64,000 nucleotides of DNA from Saprospiraceae bacterium (GTDB lineage Bacteria; Bacteroidota; Bacteroidia; Chitinophagales; Saprospiraceae). Shown here piece after piece: positions 49,006 through 59,816 of the stretch. A program made the translations under genes and the position numbers. How positions within the stretch are numbered: the stretch's first letter is position 1; every line of letters starts with the position of its first letter. The DNA lies in contig JAHDIE010000009.1 of NCBI GenBank assembly GCA_020630955.1, forward strand, positions 1 through 64,000, given 5' to 3'. The notes under the pieces were generated by a model. It was not told the DNA's origin and made no database searches. It saw only the letters and a program-made list of their open reading frames with translations.

Positions 49006-50298
49006 TTAATATTTTGATAGCAAAAACGACTTGAAGGATTGAAAGTTGTTGTTTAATTTAATACTTACTTTTTCTTTTTCCAGAAGTTGCTGAATTGAAT
49101 CTGGAAGATTGACTTTAGTTGAGATTGAATTTTCTACATCTTCAATAAATTTGCATGGGTGAGCAGTCTCTAAAAATATTACCTCGGCATTATTGTTTTC
49201 TAGAAAACTTTGAGCTGCCATAAATCCAATAGCACCGTGAGGATCCAATATATAAGAATAATCTTTGAAGACTTTTCTCATACAATCTTTTATAGCATTG
49301 TCATCATACCAATATCCACTAATATTTTCACGCATGGATTCAAGGGTAGAATAGAGTTCTTGCATTCTTACAAAGTTGGATGGATTTCCAACATCCATAG
49401 CATTGGCAATTGTTTCTTTTGAATGTATGGGGAGGTATTCTCCAGTGTCAAGATAATCAGGTACTACTTTGTTTATATTGGTAGCAGCAATATACTTATG
49501 AATTGCTAGGCCCATTTTTTTAGCCAATAGACCAGCTGTTAGATTTCCAAAATTTCCACTTGGGACAGCAAAAACTAAATTATCATCGGTTCTTTTTTGT
49601 TTGTAAGCTTCGAAATAATAAAACGATTGTGGAATCAATCTGGCGATGTTGATTGAATTTGCAGAAGAAAGATTAAATCTTTGATTTAAATCTTGATCCA
49701 AGAATGCTGTTTTAACAATACGCTGGCAATCATCGAAGTTTCCATCAATTTCACAAGCAGTAATATTTTTACCTAGAGTGGTCAATTGCTTTTCTTGAAT
49801 ATCACTCACCTTACCTGAAGGGTAAAGAATAACAACATTAATTCCTTCTGCTTCATAAAAACCAGAAGCAACAGCACCACCGGTATCTCCGCTGGTTGCA
49901 ACTAAAATTGTTATTTCATTATTATTTTCTTTATTGAAATAGGACATCAACTGGGCCATAAATCTTGCACCAAAATCTTTGAAAGCCAAACTGGGCCCAT
50001 GGAATAATTCAAGGGTAGCAATTTTATCTGTGATGTTTACCACAGGTGCAGCAAAGGTCATAGAACGATTAATGATTTCCATCAGATCATTGGCGGGAAT
50101 ATAGTCCTTGAATAAATTAGTACAAATAGTAAAAGCAATTTCTTGAAAACTATATTGAGGTAAATGTGTGAGAAAAGAATCATTAAGCATTGGAATATCC
50201 AGTGGCATGTATAATCCTTTATCCTCTGCCAATGAATTCAAAACTGCTTTTCTTAAGTCAACAATATTATTTTTATTATTTGTGCTATACAGTTTCAT
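49006..50298 (-). CDS. thrC: Threonine synthase
   Basis: HGPSLAFKDFGARFMAQLM; LVATSGDTGGAVASGFYEAEGINVVILYP. Confidence 0.96.
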   Translation of the reverse strand: MKLYSTNNKNNIVDLRKAVLNSLAEDKGLYMPLDIPMLNDSFLTHLPQYSFQEIAFTICTNLFKDYIPANDLMEIINRSMTFAAPVVNITDKIATLELFHGPSLAFKDFGARFMAQLMSYFNKENNNEITILVATSGDTGGAVASGFYEAEGINVVILYPSGKVSDIQEKQLTTLGKNITACEIDGNFDDCQRIVKTAFLDQDLNQRFNLSSANSINIARLIPQSFYYFEAYKQKRTDDNLVFAVPSGNFGNLTAGLLAKKMGLAIHKYIAATNINKVVPDYLDTGEYLPIHSKETIANAMDVGNPSNFVRMQELYSTLESMRENISGYWYDDNAIKDCMRKVFKDYSYILDPHGAIGFMAAQSFLENNNAEVIFLETAHPCKFIEDVENSISTKVNLPDSIQQLLEKEKVSIKLNNNFQSFKSFLLSKY

Positions 50299-50300
50299 GC

Positions 50301-51239
50301 TTAAAGTTTTATTGCTCCCTCTTTATTGATTTCTGAAATATATGATTGGCTTTCTATACCCTTTGATATCAAATGTTCACAAATCTTTGTTGCTACATTC
50401 TCAGCAATCAAACTGTTTTGACACAAGGCAAACAATGAAGGACCAGCACCACTGATTGAAAAACCCAAAGCCTCATTTTTTAATGCAATATCTTTTAGGT
50501 CATAAAAGTGAGGAATAAGTTTTGCTCTCTGTGGTTCAACAATAATATCTTTTAATGACCTCTTCATAAGTTCTAAATCAGAACGATATAAACTTGCAAC
50601 AAAAGCAGCAAGGTTACCTGACTGTTCGATCATCTGATCCATAGTAATGGTATCTGAAAGAATACTTCTCGATTCGGAAGTAAGAACAGAAATCTCAGGA
50701 TGGATAACAACAGCATAAATACCATTTGGAACAGGAAGATTTATTATATCATGTTCCTGATTATTTCTAATTAAAACAATTCCACCCATTAATGATGGTG
50801 CAACATTGTCAGCATGATAAGCACCATCTGCGACTTGTTCTCCTTTGAGTACAAAAGGCAGTAATTCTTTTTTATTTAAAGGACAGCCTAAGAATTCGTT
50901 TACAGCGAAAGCACCAGCTACGGCACTCGCTGCACTTGATCCCATTCCACTTGCGAAAGGCATTTTTTTGTAGATATCCATTTCAATAGGCATCTCCTCT
51001 TTACCCAAATATTTTAGTAGAGCTTGAGCCGCAACTCCAGCTGTATTCTTCTCAATACTTTTTGGTAATTTATTTTTTGCACCATGAATTGCCCTGATCT
51101 TAAGTCCAGGATTTTTACCATATCCAATTTTTATTTCATCACCTGGCCCTTCGATTGCAAACCCGAGTATGTCATAGCCAACAGCTACATTGGCAACAGT
51201 CGCTGGAGCAAATACTTTAAGTCCTACAAAATCACTCAT
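50301..51239 (-). CDS. thrB: Homoserine kinase
   Basis: MPFASGMGSSAASAVAGAFAVNEFLG (GHMP motif); GFSISGAGPSLFAL. Confidence 0.96.
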   Translation of the reverse strand: MSDFVGLKVFAPATVANVAVGYDILGFAIEGPGDEIKIGYGKNPGLKIRAIHGAKNKLPKSIEKNTAGVAAQALLKYLGKEEMPIEMDIYKKMPFASGMGSSAASAVAGAFAVNEFLGCPLNKKELLPFVLKGEQVADGAYHADNVAPSLMGGIVLIRNNQEHDIINLPVPNGIYAVVIHPEISVLTSESRSILSDTITMDQMIEQSGNLAAFVASLYRSDLELMKRSLKDIIVEPQRAKLIPHFYDLKDIALKNEALGFSISGAGPSLFALCQNSLIAENVATKICEHLISKGIESQSYISEINKEGAIKL

Positions 51240-51248
51240 AAAATAAAT

Positions 51249-53717
51249 TTAGAAATTAAAATTTTCATTTGCAATTTGCATAATCTCTGCAAAAACACCC
51301 GCAGCCGTTACGTTAGCTCCAGCGCCAGGACCGCTGATAACTAAAGGTGAGTCAACATAACGCAATGTATGAAATGAAATCATATTGGCACTGTTAGAAA
51401 GATTGTAAAAAGGACTTGAAGCATCAACTGATTTTAATTGAATAAAGGCTTCGTTATTTTCAAAAGTTGCAATGTACCTTAGCCTATAATTGTTATTTTC
51501 AGCTTCTATTATCATTTTGTGAAAATGATCTTCAAATTTAATTAGGGATTCATAAAACAACTCAACGGTTTCAGCTTTCATACATTCATCTGGAAGAATT
51601 GGTGATAGTTTTACATCAGATTGATTAATCATATATCCTGATTCCCTAGCCAGGATGGTAATTTTTCTTTTTACATCGGAACCACTTAAATCATCTCTTG
51701 GGTCAGGTTCAGTATAACCCAAGCTTTGTGCTTCCTTTACAATATCATGAAACTTAGATTCGCTATTGTAATTGTTGAAAATAAATGAAAGAGATCCACT
51801 TAGGACGGCTTCAATTTTTTCAATGGTGTCTCCTGAATTTCTTAAACTTTTAATTGTAGATATCACAGGTAGACCTGCACCAACATTTGTTTCGTTTAGA
51901 AATCTAGTGTTTCGTATTAAAGCAAGTTTTTTTAACTCATGATAGGATTCGATACTAGCGGAACTAGCAACCTTATTTGGTGTGGCAATGGATATGCTTT
52001 TGTTGATAATTTGTTTGTAAAAGTCTGGAATTCTTGCCGATGCAGTATTATCAATAAATATTGAATTAGCTAAATTCAGATCAATCATTTTATCTACAAA
52101 AATTTGAGGATCAGCTGTTTCTTCACTTTGTAAAAGCAGTTCTTCCCAATGATTTAATTCAATACCATTTTCATTAAAAAACATTTTTCTGCTATTAGAA
52201 ATACCAATCAATTTGAGATCGATGCCCTTCGTTTCTAGAACTTTTTGTTTAAACTCTTTTAATTGTTCAATCAATGTACTTCCAATTAAACCAGTACCGA
52301 CTACAAATAAATTTAACGTTTTGATGGTGTTATTGAAGAAGGTATTATGAATAAGGTTTAAGGACTTTTTTTCATCATCCGATTTGACGGCAAAAGAGAT
52401 ATTTAACTCAGAAGAGCCTTGTGCAATGGCTTCAATATTAACACCATTTCTTCCAAGACAAGAAAATAACTTACCTGCTATTCCTGGTTGATCTTTCATG
52501 GCTTCACCAACAGCAGCTATGATACAAATGTCTTTCTCAACATGTATTTCTGCTAGATCTTGATTATTTATTTCATTAGCAAATTCTACTTTCAAAACCT
52601 CTCTTGCAATATCTGCTTTGTCTTCTTTAATAGCTACACAAATTGAATGTTCTGATGATGCTTGCGTTATAAGAATAACATTAATTTGACTATTGGCTAG
52701 ACTGCTAAACATTCTTGAAGCAATCCCAGGTACTCCCTGCATTCCTGTCCCAGATAGTGTTAGTAAAGCTATATTTGATTGTGAGGACAATCCTTTAATG
52801 GTACCCGAATTTTTTTGTAGGGAGTTATTGTCTATTAGTGTTCCTACATAATTTGGATTGAAAGTATTTTTTATATAAGTAGGAATTCCTTTTTCATTTA
52901 CTGGACGGATGGTTGGAGGATATATTACTTTAGCTCCAAAATGTGACATTTCCATAGCTTCGATGTAGCTCATATTTTTTATAGGATATGCTGTACTTAC
53001 AATATTAGGATTGCTTGTTAGCACACCATCAACATCTGTCCAAATTTCTAACTGTTGGGCGTCCAAAGCAGCTGCAAATAGAGCTGCAGTGTAATCAGAA
53101 CCTCCTCTTCCTAGGGTTGTGGTTCTACCGTGTTGGTCTGAGGCGATGAAGCCTGTAATTAGTTTTGTTTTTTTAGAGTATTGATTTACGGTTTTTATAA
53201 TATTTTGATAACTGTCATCCTTATAAACTCTGGCAGAACGAAATTCACTATTGGTTTTAATAATATCTCTTGCATCAAGAAAGACACTGGGTAAGCCATT
53301 CGCGACGAAGTAGTGGGTAATTGAAAGGTTGCTGAGCCTCTCTCCAAAACTCATAACATAATCATAGGATCTATCGGAAGCTTCCTTCAATAGAAAAACG
53401 CCTTTTAATACGTTTTCAAGTTTAAGAAATAATAAATCAATTTGTGTAAGCAAATCAACTCTTGCGTTTCCCTCTAATAAAAACCTAGCTGTTTCATAAT
53501 GACGGTTTTTGCATTGATCAGCAATTTCTGCATATTTTTCATTTCCCAGAGCAGCAATTTCTATCATATTAATCAGCTGGTCTGTTACACCTCCGAAGGC
53601 AGAGCATACAATACATAGGTTTTGTCCTGATTCAACACGAGGCTTTACAATCGACAAAATATTTTTAATTCTATCTGGTTTACCAACAGAACTTCCACCA
53701 AATTTTAAAACGATCAT
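51249..53717 (-). CDS. thrA: Bifunctional aspartokinase/homoserine dehydrogenase
   Basis: MIVLKFGGSSVGKPDRIKNI; ACT domains; NETNVGAGLPVISTIKSLRNSGDTIEKIEAVLSGSLSFIFN. Confidence 0.97.
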   Translation of the reverse strand: MIVLKFGGSSVGKPDRIKNILSIVKPRVESGQNLCIVCSAFGGVTDQLINMIEIAALGNEKYAEIADQCKNRHYETARFLLEGNARVDLLTQIDLLFLKLENVLKGVFLLKEASDRSYDYVMSFGERLSNLSITHYFVANGLPSVFLDARDIIKTNSEFRSARVYKDDSYQNIIKTVNQYSKKTKLITGFIASDQHGRTTTLGRGGSDYTAALFAAALDAQQLEIWTDVDGVLTSNPNIVSTAYPIKNMSYIEAMEMSHFGAKVIYPPTIRPVNEKGIPTYIKNTFNPNYVGTLIDNNSLQKNSGTIKGLSSQSNIALLTLSGTGMQGVPGIASRMFSSLANSQINVILITQASSEHSICVAIKEDKADIAREVLKVEFANEINNQDLAEIHVEKDICIIAAVGEAMKDQPGIAGKLFSCLGRNGVNIEAIAQGSSELNISFAVKSDDEKKSLNLIHNTFFNNTIKTLNLFVVGTGLIGSTLIEQLKEFKQKVLETKGIDLKLIGISNSRKMFFNENGIELNHWEELLLQSEETADPQIFVDKMIDLNLANSIFIDNTASARIPDFYKQIINKSISIATPNKVASSASIESYHELKKLALIRNTRFLNETNVGAGLPVISTIKSLRNSGDTIEKIEAVLSGSLSFIFNNYNSESKFHDIVKEAQSLGYTEPDPRDDLSGSDVKRKITILARESGYMINQSDVKLSPILPDECMKAETVELFYESLIKFEDHFHKMIIEAENNNYRLRYIATFENNEAFIQLKSVDASSPFYNLSNSANMISFHTLRYVDSPLVISGPGAGANVTAAGVFAEIMQIANENFNF

Positions 53718-53811
53718 TCTAAGTTCAAATTAAATTTACGAAAGAAGGATGTTAGAATAATATAATGCATAAACCGAGCCACATATTAAATAATTATAAA
53801 ATGTGTTTTTG

Positions 53812-53848
53812 AGCAAAAAAAAGGCCTTTCGTCCAACGAAAGGCCTTT
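53812..53848 (-). terminator. Rho-independent terminator of the aldehyde dehydrogenase gene
   Basis: Perfect 13-bp stem AAAGGCCTTTCGT-CCA-ACGAAAGGCCTTT (53820-53848) with A-run on the left (U-tract on the minus strand). Confidence 0.88.
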
Positions 53849-53868
53849 AAAGTTTATTTAATTCACTT

Positions 53869-55398
53869 TTAAAAGTTGAACTCAATTCCTTGTGCTAAAG
53901 GAACATCATCACTATAATTAATAGTATTTGTCTGTCTTCTCATATAGGCTTTCCAAGAATCTGAACCGGATTCTCTACCTCCTCCCGTTTCTTTTTCCCC
54001 TCCAAACGCGCCACCTATTTCAGCTCCAGAAGTTCCTATATTTACATTAGCAATTCCACAATCCGAGCCACCAGCGGATAAGAAGATCTCTGCATCTTTT
54101 AAACTGTTTGTCATGATTGCGGAGGAAAGACCTTGAGGGACATCATTTTGGATAGCGATGGCATTTGAAAGGTCGCCTGAATATTTAATAAGGTATAATA
54201 GGGGAGCAAAAGTTTCATGTTGGACTATCGCTAACTCATTGGTTACTTCAGCAATTGAAGGACTTACATAGCACCCACTTTCATAGCCAGGACCTTCAAG
54301 TTGTTTTCCTTCTACAACGACATTTCCGCCTTGATCTTTAACTGATTGTATGGCTTTAAGATAATTTTCAACTGAGTCTTTATCAATTAATGGACCAATA
54401 TGATTATTGGTATCAAGAGGGTTACCAATTTTTAATTGATTATAAGCTGAACTAATATTTTCTTTTACTTTGTCATAGATACTTTCGTGAATAATCAATC
54501 TTCTTGTAGAAGTACATCGTTGTCCACAAGTACCTACCGCACCAAACACTGCACCGGTTAATACGACTTTAAGATCAGCAGTAGGAGTAATAATGATAGC
54601 ATTGTTTCCACCTAACTCCAGTAAAGATCTACCAAGTCTTTCCGCAACGTCGCGGCCGACAGCTCTTCCCATTCTTGTACTTCCTGTGGCAGAAATTAAA
54701 GGAATTCTTTTATCACTTGTCATCCATTGCCCAACCTGTGCATCCCCAGTAATAATTGATGATATACCTTCCGGTAAATTATTTTCTTTAAGTATATCGT
54801 GTAATATTTTTTGACAAGCAATGCTACACATAGGAGTTTTTTCACTTCCTTTCCAAATACAAACATCACCACAGACTAAAGCGATCATTGAGTTCCAGGC
54901 CCAAACAGCAACAGGAAAATTGAATGCTGAAATTATTCCTACGATTCCAATTGGATGCCATTGCTCATACATTCTATGTTCAGGTCTTTCGGAGTGCATA
55001 GAAAGCCCATACAGTTGACGAGAAAGGCCAACAGCAAAGTCGCAGATATCGATCATTTCTTGAACTTCACCCCAACCTTCTTGTAAGCTTTTACCCATTT
55101 CATAAGAAACAAGTCTTCCTAAAGCGTCCTTATGTTTTCTAAGTGCTTCTCCATATTGTCTGACGATTTCACCTCTTTTAGGAGCTGGAATTTTCCTCCA
55201 TTCCGGAAATGCTTTTTGTGCTTGGGAAACAACCAGTTCATACTGTTGTTTAGTGGTTGTACTTACCTCACCAATTACTTTTCCATCTACGGGAGAATAG
55301 GAAGTAATATAGTCTTCAGAGATGTGTGCGTTGATTCCAGTCCAGGTACCATTATTTTTGGCCTCAAGACCAAGTTGTTGTAAAAAGTCTAAATTCAT
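53869..55398 (-). CDS. Aldehyde dehydrogenase, ALDH7-like (alpha-aminoadipic semialdehyde dehydrogenase type)
   Basis: WKGSEKTPMCSIACQKIL; LLELGGNNAIIITPTADL; FGAVGTCGQRCTSTRRL. Confidence 0.92.
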   Translation of the reverse strand: MNLDFLQQLGLEAKNNGTWTGINAHISEDYITSYSPVDGKVIGEVSTTTKQQYELVVSQAQKAFPEWRKIPAPKRGEIVRQYGEALRKHKDALGRLVSYEMGKSLQEGWGEVQEMIDICDFAVGLSRQLYGLSMHSERPEHRMYEQWHPIGIVGIISAFNFPVAVWAWNSMIALVCGDVCIWKGSEKTPMCSIACQKILHDILKENNLPEGISSIITGDAQVGQWMTSDKRIPLISATGSTRMGRAVGRDVAERLGRSLLELGGNNAIIITPTADLKVVLTGAVFGAVGTCGQRCTSTRRLIIHESIYDKVKENISSAYNQLKIGNPLDTNNHIGPLIDKDSVENYLKAIQSVKDQGGNVVVEGKQLEGPGYESGCYVSPSIAEVTNELAIVQHETFAPLLYLIKYSGDLSNAIAIQNDVPQGLSSAIMTNSLKDAEIFLSAGGSDCGIANVNIGTSGAEIGGAFGGEKETGGGRESGSDSWKAYMRRQTNTINYSDDVPLAQGIEFNF

Positions 55399-55427
55399 GA
55401 ATTGTCTAATTTATGGTATAAAAAAAC

Positions 55428-55446
55428 CCTTACTTGAAGGGCTTTA
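55428..55446 (-). terminator. Possible terminator downstream of the 42-aa ORF
   Basis: Imperfect hairpin aaaccctt-acttg-aagggcttt with A-run on the left (U-tract on the minus strand). Confidence 0.45.
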
Positions 55447-55454
55447 AGTATTTC

Positions 55455-55583
55455 TTACATGATTGTACCGTCGCTATGATTATACAAGGCAATCAATAAA
55501 ACTATGAATAGAAACAAAGCGAATAGAAATAAACCTAAGCAGCTTCCCTTTCTTCCCCATTTGATATTGTTTCCTCCTGACAT
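55455..55583 (-). CDS. Small single-TM protein (42 aa), not in the ORF track
   Basis: Translated by hand: MSGGNNIKWGRKGSCLGLFLFALFLFIVLLIALYNHSDGTIM*; followed by a candidate terminator. Confidence 0.5.
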   Translation of the reverse strand: MSGGNNIKWGRKGSCLGLFLFALFLFIVLLIALYNHSDGTIM

Positions 55584-55651
55584 TTTAATGTATTTTATAA
55601 TTTAGTGCAAAGAAAGGCTATTTATCATTTTTATTAAAGCAAAAAATGAAA

Positions 55652-57415
55652 TTAAATGGGTGAACATTGAGGTTTAAGCCAATTCTTGATTTCTTCGTCA
55701 AGTAGTGGACTTAATTTCTTCCAAACCAAAGCATGATAGTCATTTAACCACATAATTTCTTTTACAGAAAGCATAGCAAGATCTATTGCTTTGGTTTGTA
55801 TAGGATATAGCGTTATTGTTTCAAACTGAAGAAAATCCTCATGATCAGAGGGTATGGTAATAACAAGGTTTTCAATTCTAATTCCAAAATCACCAACTTT
55901 ATAGAACCCTGGTTCATTTGATGTTACCATTCCTGCCTTTAAAATATTTTTACCTCGGGCGGAATTTCCTGCATCAAAACCCTGTGGTCCTTCATGTACA
56001 TTTAAAAAATGACCAACACCATGACCAGTACCATGGCCATAGTTCATGTTTTCACTCCAGAGGGGTTGTCGAGCAAGTATGTCCAATTGAACCCCTTTTG
56101 TGCCTTTAGGAAATTTCGCCATTGCTAAACCAATATGCCCTTTAAGAACTAAAGTGTAGGCCTTCTTTTGTTCTTTAGTAGGTGACCCGAAAGCAAATGT
56201 TCTAGTTATATCTGTTGTTCCTTCAAAAAACTGAGCTCCAGAATCACAAAGCAATATTCCTTTTTTAGATATTGTTGATGAACTTTCTTTATTGGGTCTG
56301 TAATGTATTATCGCTCCATTTCCATTGAATCCTACAATAGCAGGAAAGCTTTCACCAAAATAATTGTTTTCCTGAGCTCTATACTCAGCAAGTTTTTCTC
56401 CAAAATGATATTCGCTGACACCATGGTCAATATTTTGGTCTAACCAATAAAATGCTTTGGCTAAAGCTATACCGTCTTTTACCATCGCTATTCTAAAGTT
56501 TTCTAATTCTACCTTATTTTTTATTGATTTTTGTTCAGTAATAAAACTAGGCTTGTTAACTACAGAATTTAAAGGTAGTAGATCATAAAGTGCAGCGTTG
56601 CATATATTTTCATCAATGATAACTTTTCCGCTTAACAACTTTACTTCGTTTTTAATGGCATCATAAGGCCTGATAGTAATGTCTAAATCATTTATGTATT
56701 TAAGAATTTCAAGCACTTTAAATTCATCGATAAAGAGATATATTTTATCAGAACTAATAATAAGATATGCAGATATTACTGGGTTAAATTCAACATCATT
56801 CCCTCTTATATTAAGCACCCATGCTAACTCGGCCAAATCCGAAATGATTATGTGTTTTGCATTATTAACAAAAAGATATTTTCTTATTGATGCTATTTTT
56901 TCTTTTGCTGAATTTCCCGAGTAAGATGAATTGTGAATAAAGGCTTTTGATATGGGTAACGCTGGACGATCATTCCATACTAATTCGATTACATCAGGAT
57001 GGGTAATTAGATTTATTTTAGCCTTATTGAGCTTTTTCCGAATGCGTTTTTCTTGTGCTTTGGATATAGTCCAACCATCGATAGCTACTGTAGAACCTTC
57101 GGCTAGGTTTTCGCAAACCCAATGATCGAAGCCTGGAGAAAGACGATTTTCAATTTTATGTAGTATGAACTCCGAGGAGCTTAACTCTTGTTCTGCTTGG
57201 AGAAAATACCTAGAATCTGTCCACAAACCCGCATGATTTTGTGTAATTAATGCGGTCCCAGCGGACCCAGTAAAACCGGAAACCCATTCTCTTGATTTCC
57301 AATGATCGGAAAGATACTCACTTTGATGAGGATCAGAGCTAGGAATAATAAGAGCATCTATTTTCTTTGTTTCTAGGATTTCCCTAATTGCCGAAATCCG
57401 GGCATTTATAGTCAT
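55652..57415 (-). CDS. Aminopeptidase P family (M24) Xaa-Pro aminopeptidase
   Basis: LLCDSGAQFFEGTTDITRTFAFG; MNYGHGTGHGVGHFLNVHEGPQG; TSNEPGFYKVGDFGIRIEN. Confidence 0.94.
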   Translation of the reverse strand: MTINARISAIREILETKKIDALIIPSSDPHQSEYLSDHWKSREWVSGFTGSAGTALITQNHAGLWTDSRYFLQAEQELSSSEFILHKIENRLSPGFDHWVCENLAEGSTVAIDGWTISKAQEKRIRKKLNKAKINLITHPDVIELVWNDRPALPISKAFIHNSSYSGNSAKEKIASIRKYLFVNNAKHIIISDLAELAWVLNIRGNDVEFNPVISAYLIISSDKIYLFIDEFKVLEILKYINDLDITIRPYDAIKNEVKLLSGKVIIDENICNAALYDLLPLNSVVNKPSFITEQKSIKNKVELENFRIAMVKDGIALAKAFYWLDQNIDHGVSEYHFGEKLAEYRAQENNYFGESFPAIVGFNGNGAIIHYRPNKESSSTISKKGILLCDSGAQFFEGTTDITRTFAFGSPTKEQKKAYTLVLKGHIGLAMAKFPKGTKGVQLDILARQPLWSENMNYGHGTGHGVGHFLNVHEGPQGFDAGNSARGKNILKAGMVTSNEPGFYKVGDFGIRIENLVITIPSDHEDFLQFETITLYPIQTKAIDLAMLSVKEIMWLNDYHALVWKKLSPLLDEEIKNWLKPQCSPI

Positions 57416-57566
57416 ATTAAATATATTTATAATATATAACCAACTAATTTGGAACGAATTTTGTATTATAAAGTTTTATAATGTATGTTTGACCTGAACT
57501 TACCAAATAATAAAACCAAAACATACAGATCAAATATAGTGTTTAATAATAGTTAAATATCATAAG

Positions 57567-59051
57567 ATGTTAAAGCAGAGATTATCGCAGAAAATGTTGC
57601 AAAAGCTGTCGCCACAGCAAATACAACTGATGAAGTTGTTGCAAATTCCCACAGCAACATTAGATCAAAGAATAAAAGAAGAGCTAGAAGCAAATCCGGC
57701 ATTGGATGAAGGGGAAGAAAATGACTTATCAGAAATCTATGATCTCGAAAACGAAAATAAAGAGGAAGGTGATGATGAGTTTGAGTTAGACGACTATCTA
57801 AATGAATATATCGAAGATGACCCTACCTTATATCGATTAACAAGTGAAAAGTTTGTTAGTGAGGAAGAGACAAAGAAAATGCCGATAGCGGTTTCCGATA
57901 CTTTTCATGAATATTTAGAAACTCAGCTGGGGATGCAAGAACTAGAGGATGACAGAAAGTTAATGATAGCAAAACAAATTATTGGAAGTATCGACGCAGA
58001 CGGATATCTTAGAAGAGATTCTTTTTCAATTATCGATGATTTATTATTTTCTCAAAACATTGTAGCTACGGAACAAGAAATTGAAGAGACGATCTCTATG
58101 GTACAAACGTTTGATCCTCCTGGGATTTGTTCAAGAAATCTACAGGAGAGTTTAATAATTCAATTGAACCAAAAAGAAAATGATACAGAAGAATCTATAG
58201 TTAAAAGAGCAAGAATGAATGCTCTAAAGATTTTAATGAATCACTTTAATGAGTTTACAAAAAAGCACTACAAGAAACTCCAGAAAAATTTGTTTTTATC
58301 TGAATTTGAACTTAAAGATGCAATTAATGAGATTCTGAAGTTGAATCCAAAACCGGCTAGTGGTCATGTTCAGAATATTTCAGGTACAAATCAGTATATA
58401 GTTCCAGATTTTATCATCAATAATAGAGATGGTGAAATTGAGTTGGTGTTGAATAGTAAAAATGCTCCAGATTTGATGATTAATGATAATTATCTAGATA
58501 TGCTAAAAAGCTTCAAGGTCAATACATCAGGAAGAAGAGCGTCGACAAAAGAGAAAGAAGCTATAATGTTTATAAAGCAAAAAATAGACTCAGCAAAATG
58601 GTTTATTGATGCAATAAAGCAAAGGCAAGATACCTTGTATAATACCATGTACTCAATCCTGCAATTTCAATATGATTATTTCACTACTGGAGATGAGAGA
58701 AGGCTAAAGCCAATGATACTAAAGGATATTGCAGAAATAACAGGCCTTGATATATCCACAGTTTCTAGAGTAGCAAATAGCAAATTTGTGCAAACAGAAT
58801 TTGGAACAAAAAGATTAAAGGACTTTTTCTCAGAATCTTTACAAACACAAGATGGGCAAGAAGTTTCTACACTAGAGGTAAAAAATATTCTTTCAGACAT
58901 AATATTAAGGGAAGACAAAAGGAAACCCCTTTCAGATGAGAAGTTGAAAGATTATTTACAGCAGAAAGGCTATAATATTGCAAGAAGGACTGTTGCAAAA
59001 TATAGGGAGCAACTAAATATTCCAGTAGCGAGACTTAGAAAAGAACTATAG
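57567..59051 (+). CDS. rpoN: RNA polymerase sigma-54 factor
   Basis: LSPQQIQLMKLLQIPTATLDQRIKEELEANPAL; RpoN box ARRTVAKYRE near the C-terminus. Confidence 0.97.
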   Translation: MLKQRLSQKMLQKLSPQQIQLMKLLQIPTATLDQRIKEELEANPALDEGEENDLSEIYDLENENKEEGDDEFELDDYLNEYIEDDPTLYRLTSEKFVSEEETKKMPIAVSDTFHEYLETQLGMQELEDDRKLMIAKQIIGSIDADGYLRRDSFSIIDDLLFSQNIVATEQEIEETISMVQTFDPPGICSRNLQESLIIQLNQKENDTEESIVKRARMNALKILMNHFNEFTKKHYKKLQKNLFLSEFELKDAINEILKLNPKPASGHVQNISGTNQYIVPDFIINNRDGEIELVLNSKNAPDLMINDNYLDMLKSFKVNTSGRRASTKEKEAIMFIKQKIDSAKWFIDAIKQRQDTLYNTMYSILQFQYDYFTTGDERRLKPMILKDIAEITGLDISTVSRVANSKFVQTEFGTKRLKDFFSESLQTQDGQEVSTLEVKNILSDIILREDKRKPLSDEKLKDYLQQKGYNIARRTVAKYREQLNIPVARLRKEL

Positions 59052-59816
59052 ATACTTTTTAAGTTCTTTTAATAGCTTTTGACCTTCTTCGTTGTATAAG
59101 ATATCGTCAGTCAATGGTTTCTGAAGAAGCTCTACGGCTTCATTGGTCTTTTTTAATCCAACTTTAGCAATAGCTAAATAGAAATTTACTGGATATCCAA
59201 TTTCTGCTAATTCCTGATTTGATAAAATAGATTCTGCTTTTTCCCAATTTTTTACATACAAATAAGAAACAGCTAAATAAAATTTGTATTTAGGGTTATT
59301 GTCACTTTCGATGAGCTTTTGAAAGTCATTGATCGCTTCAGGATAGTTTCTTTTAGAATAATTATAATAAGGATCATTTTTTGTAATGTCATCATTACTT
59401 CTTGATACATTAGGCATGGCGTAAGGAACCATTGTTTTTGATGCTAACAATTGCCCATTATATGTTTTGGAGCTAGACCCGTTAAATGTAATATAACCAA
59501 GAAGTAGTAATATGGAGGCAGCAATAGCAAAGATTAATGATTTTCGTAAAATCCCAGATTCCTTATTTAGATCTTTTGCATACTTATTGTTTTCATGATC
59601 TATTAGAAATTGATACTTGCTTTTCATTACTGAATAAGCAATGCCTTTTTCAATCAAGTTAAATTCCTTCAGATAGATTTGAAAGTCTTGGTCATTATCG
59701 ACAATACCAAGTTCATTTTTTGTTAGACTATTTTGTAGTAGAAGTTTGTCTATAATATCCTGATACATTTGCAACTTATTTTCATTAATCATAGTGAGTT
59801 GTTTAAGATTTATCAA
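59046..59816 (-). CDS. Single-TM protein with C-terminal TPR-like region (candidate sigma-factor partner)
   Basis: Soluble ~90-aa N-terminus, TM (SLIFAIAASILLLLGYITF), then YNYSKRNYPEAINDFQKLIESDNNPKYKFYLAVSYL. Confidence 0.75.
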   Translation of the reverse strand: MINLKQLTMINENKLQMYQDIIDKLLLQNSLTKNELGIVDNDQDFQIYLKEFNLIEKGIAYSVMKSKYQFLIDHENNKYAKDLNKESGILRKSLIFAIAASILLLLGYITFNGSSSKTYNGQLLASKTMVPYAMPNVSRSNDDITKNDPYYNYSKRNYPEAINDFQKLIESDNNPKYKFYLAVSYLYVKNWEKAESILSNQELAEIGYPVNFYLAIAKVGLKKTNEAVELLQKPLTDDILYNEEGQKLLKELKKYL

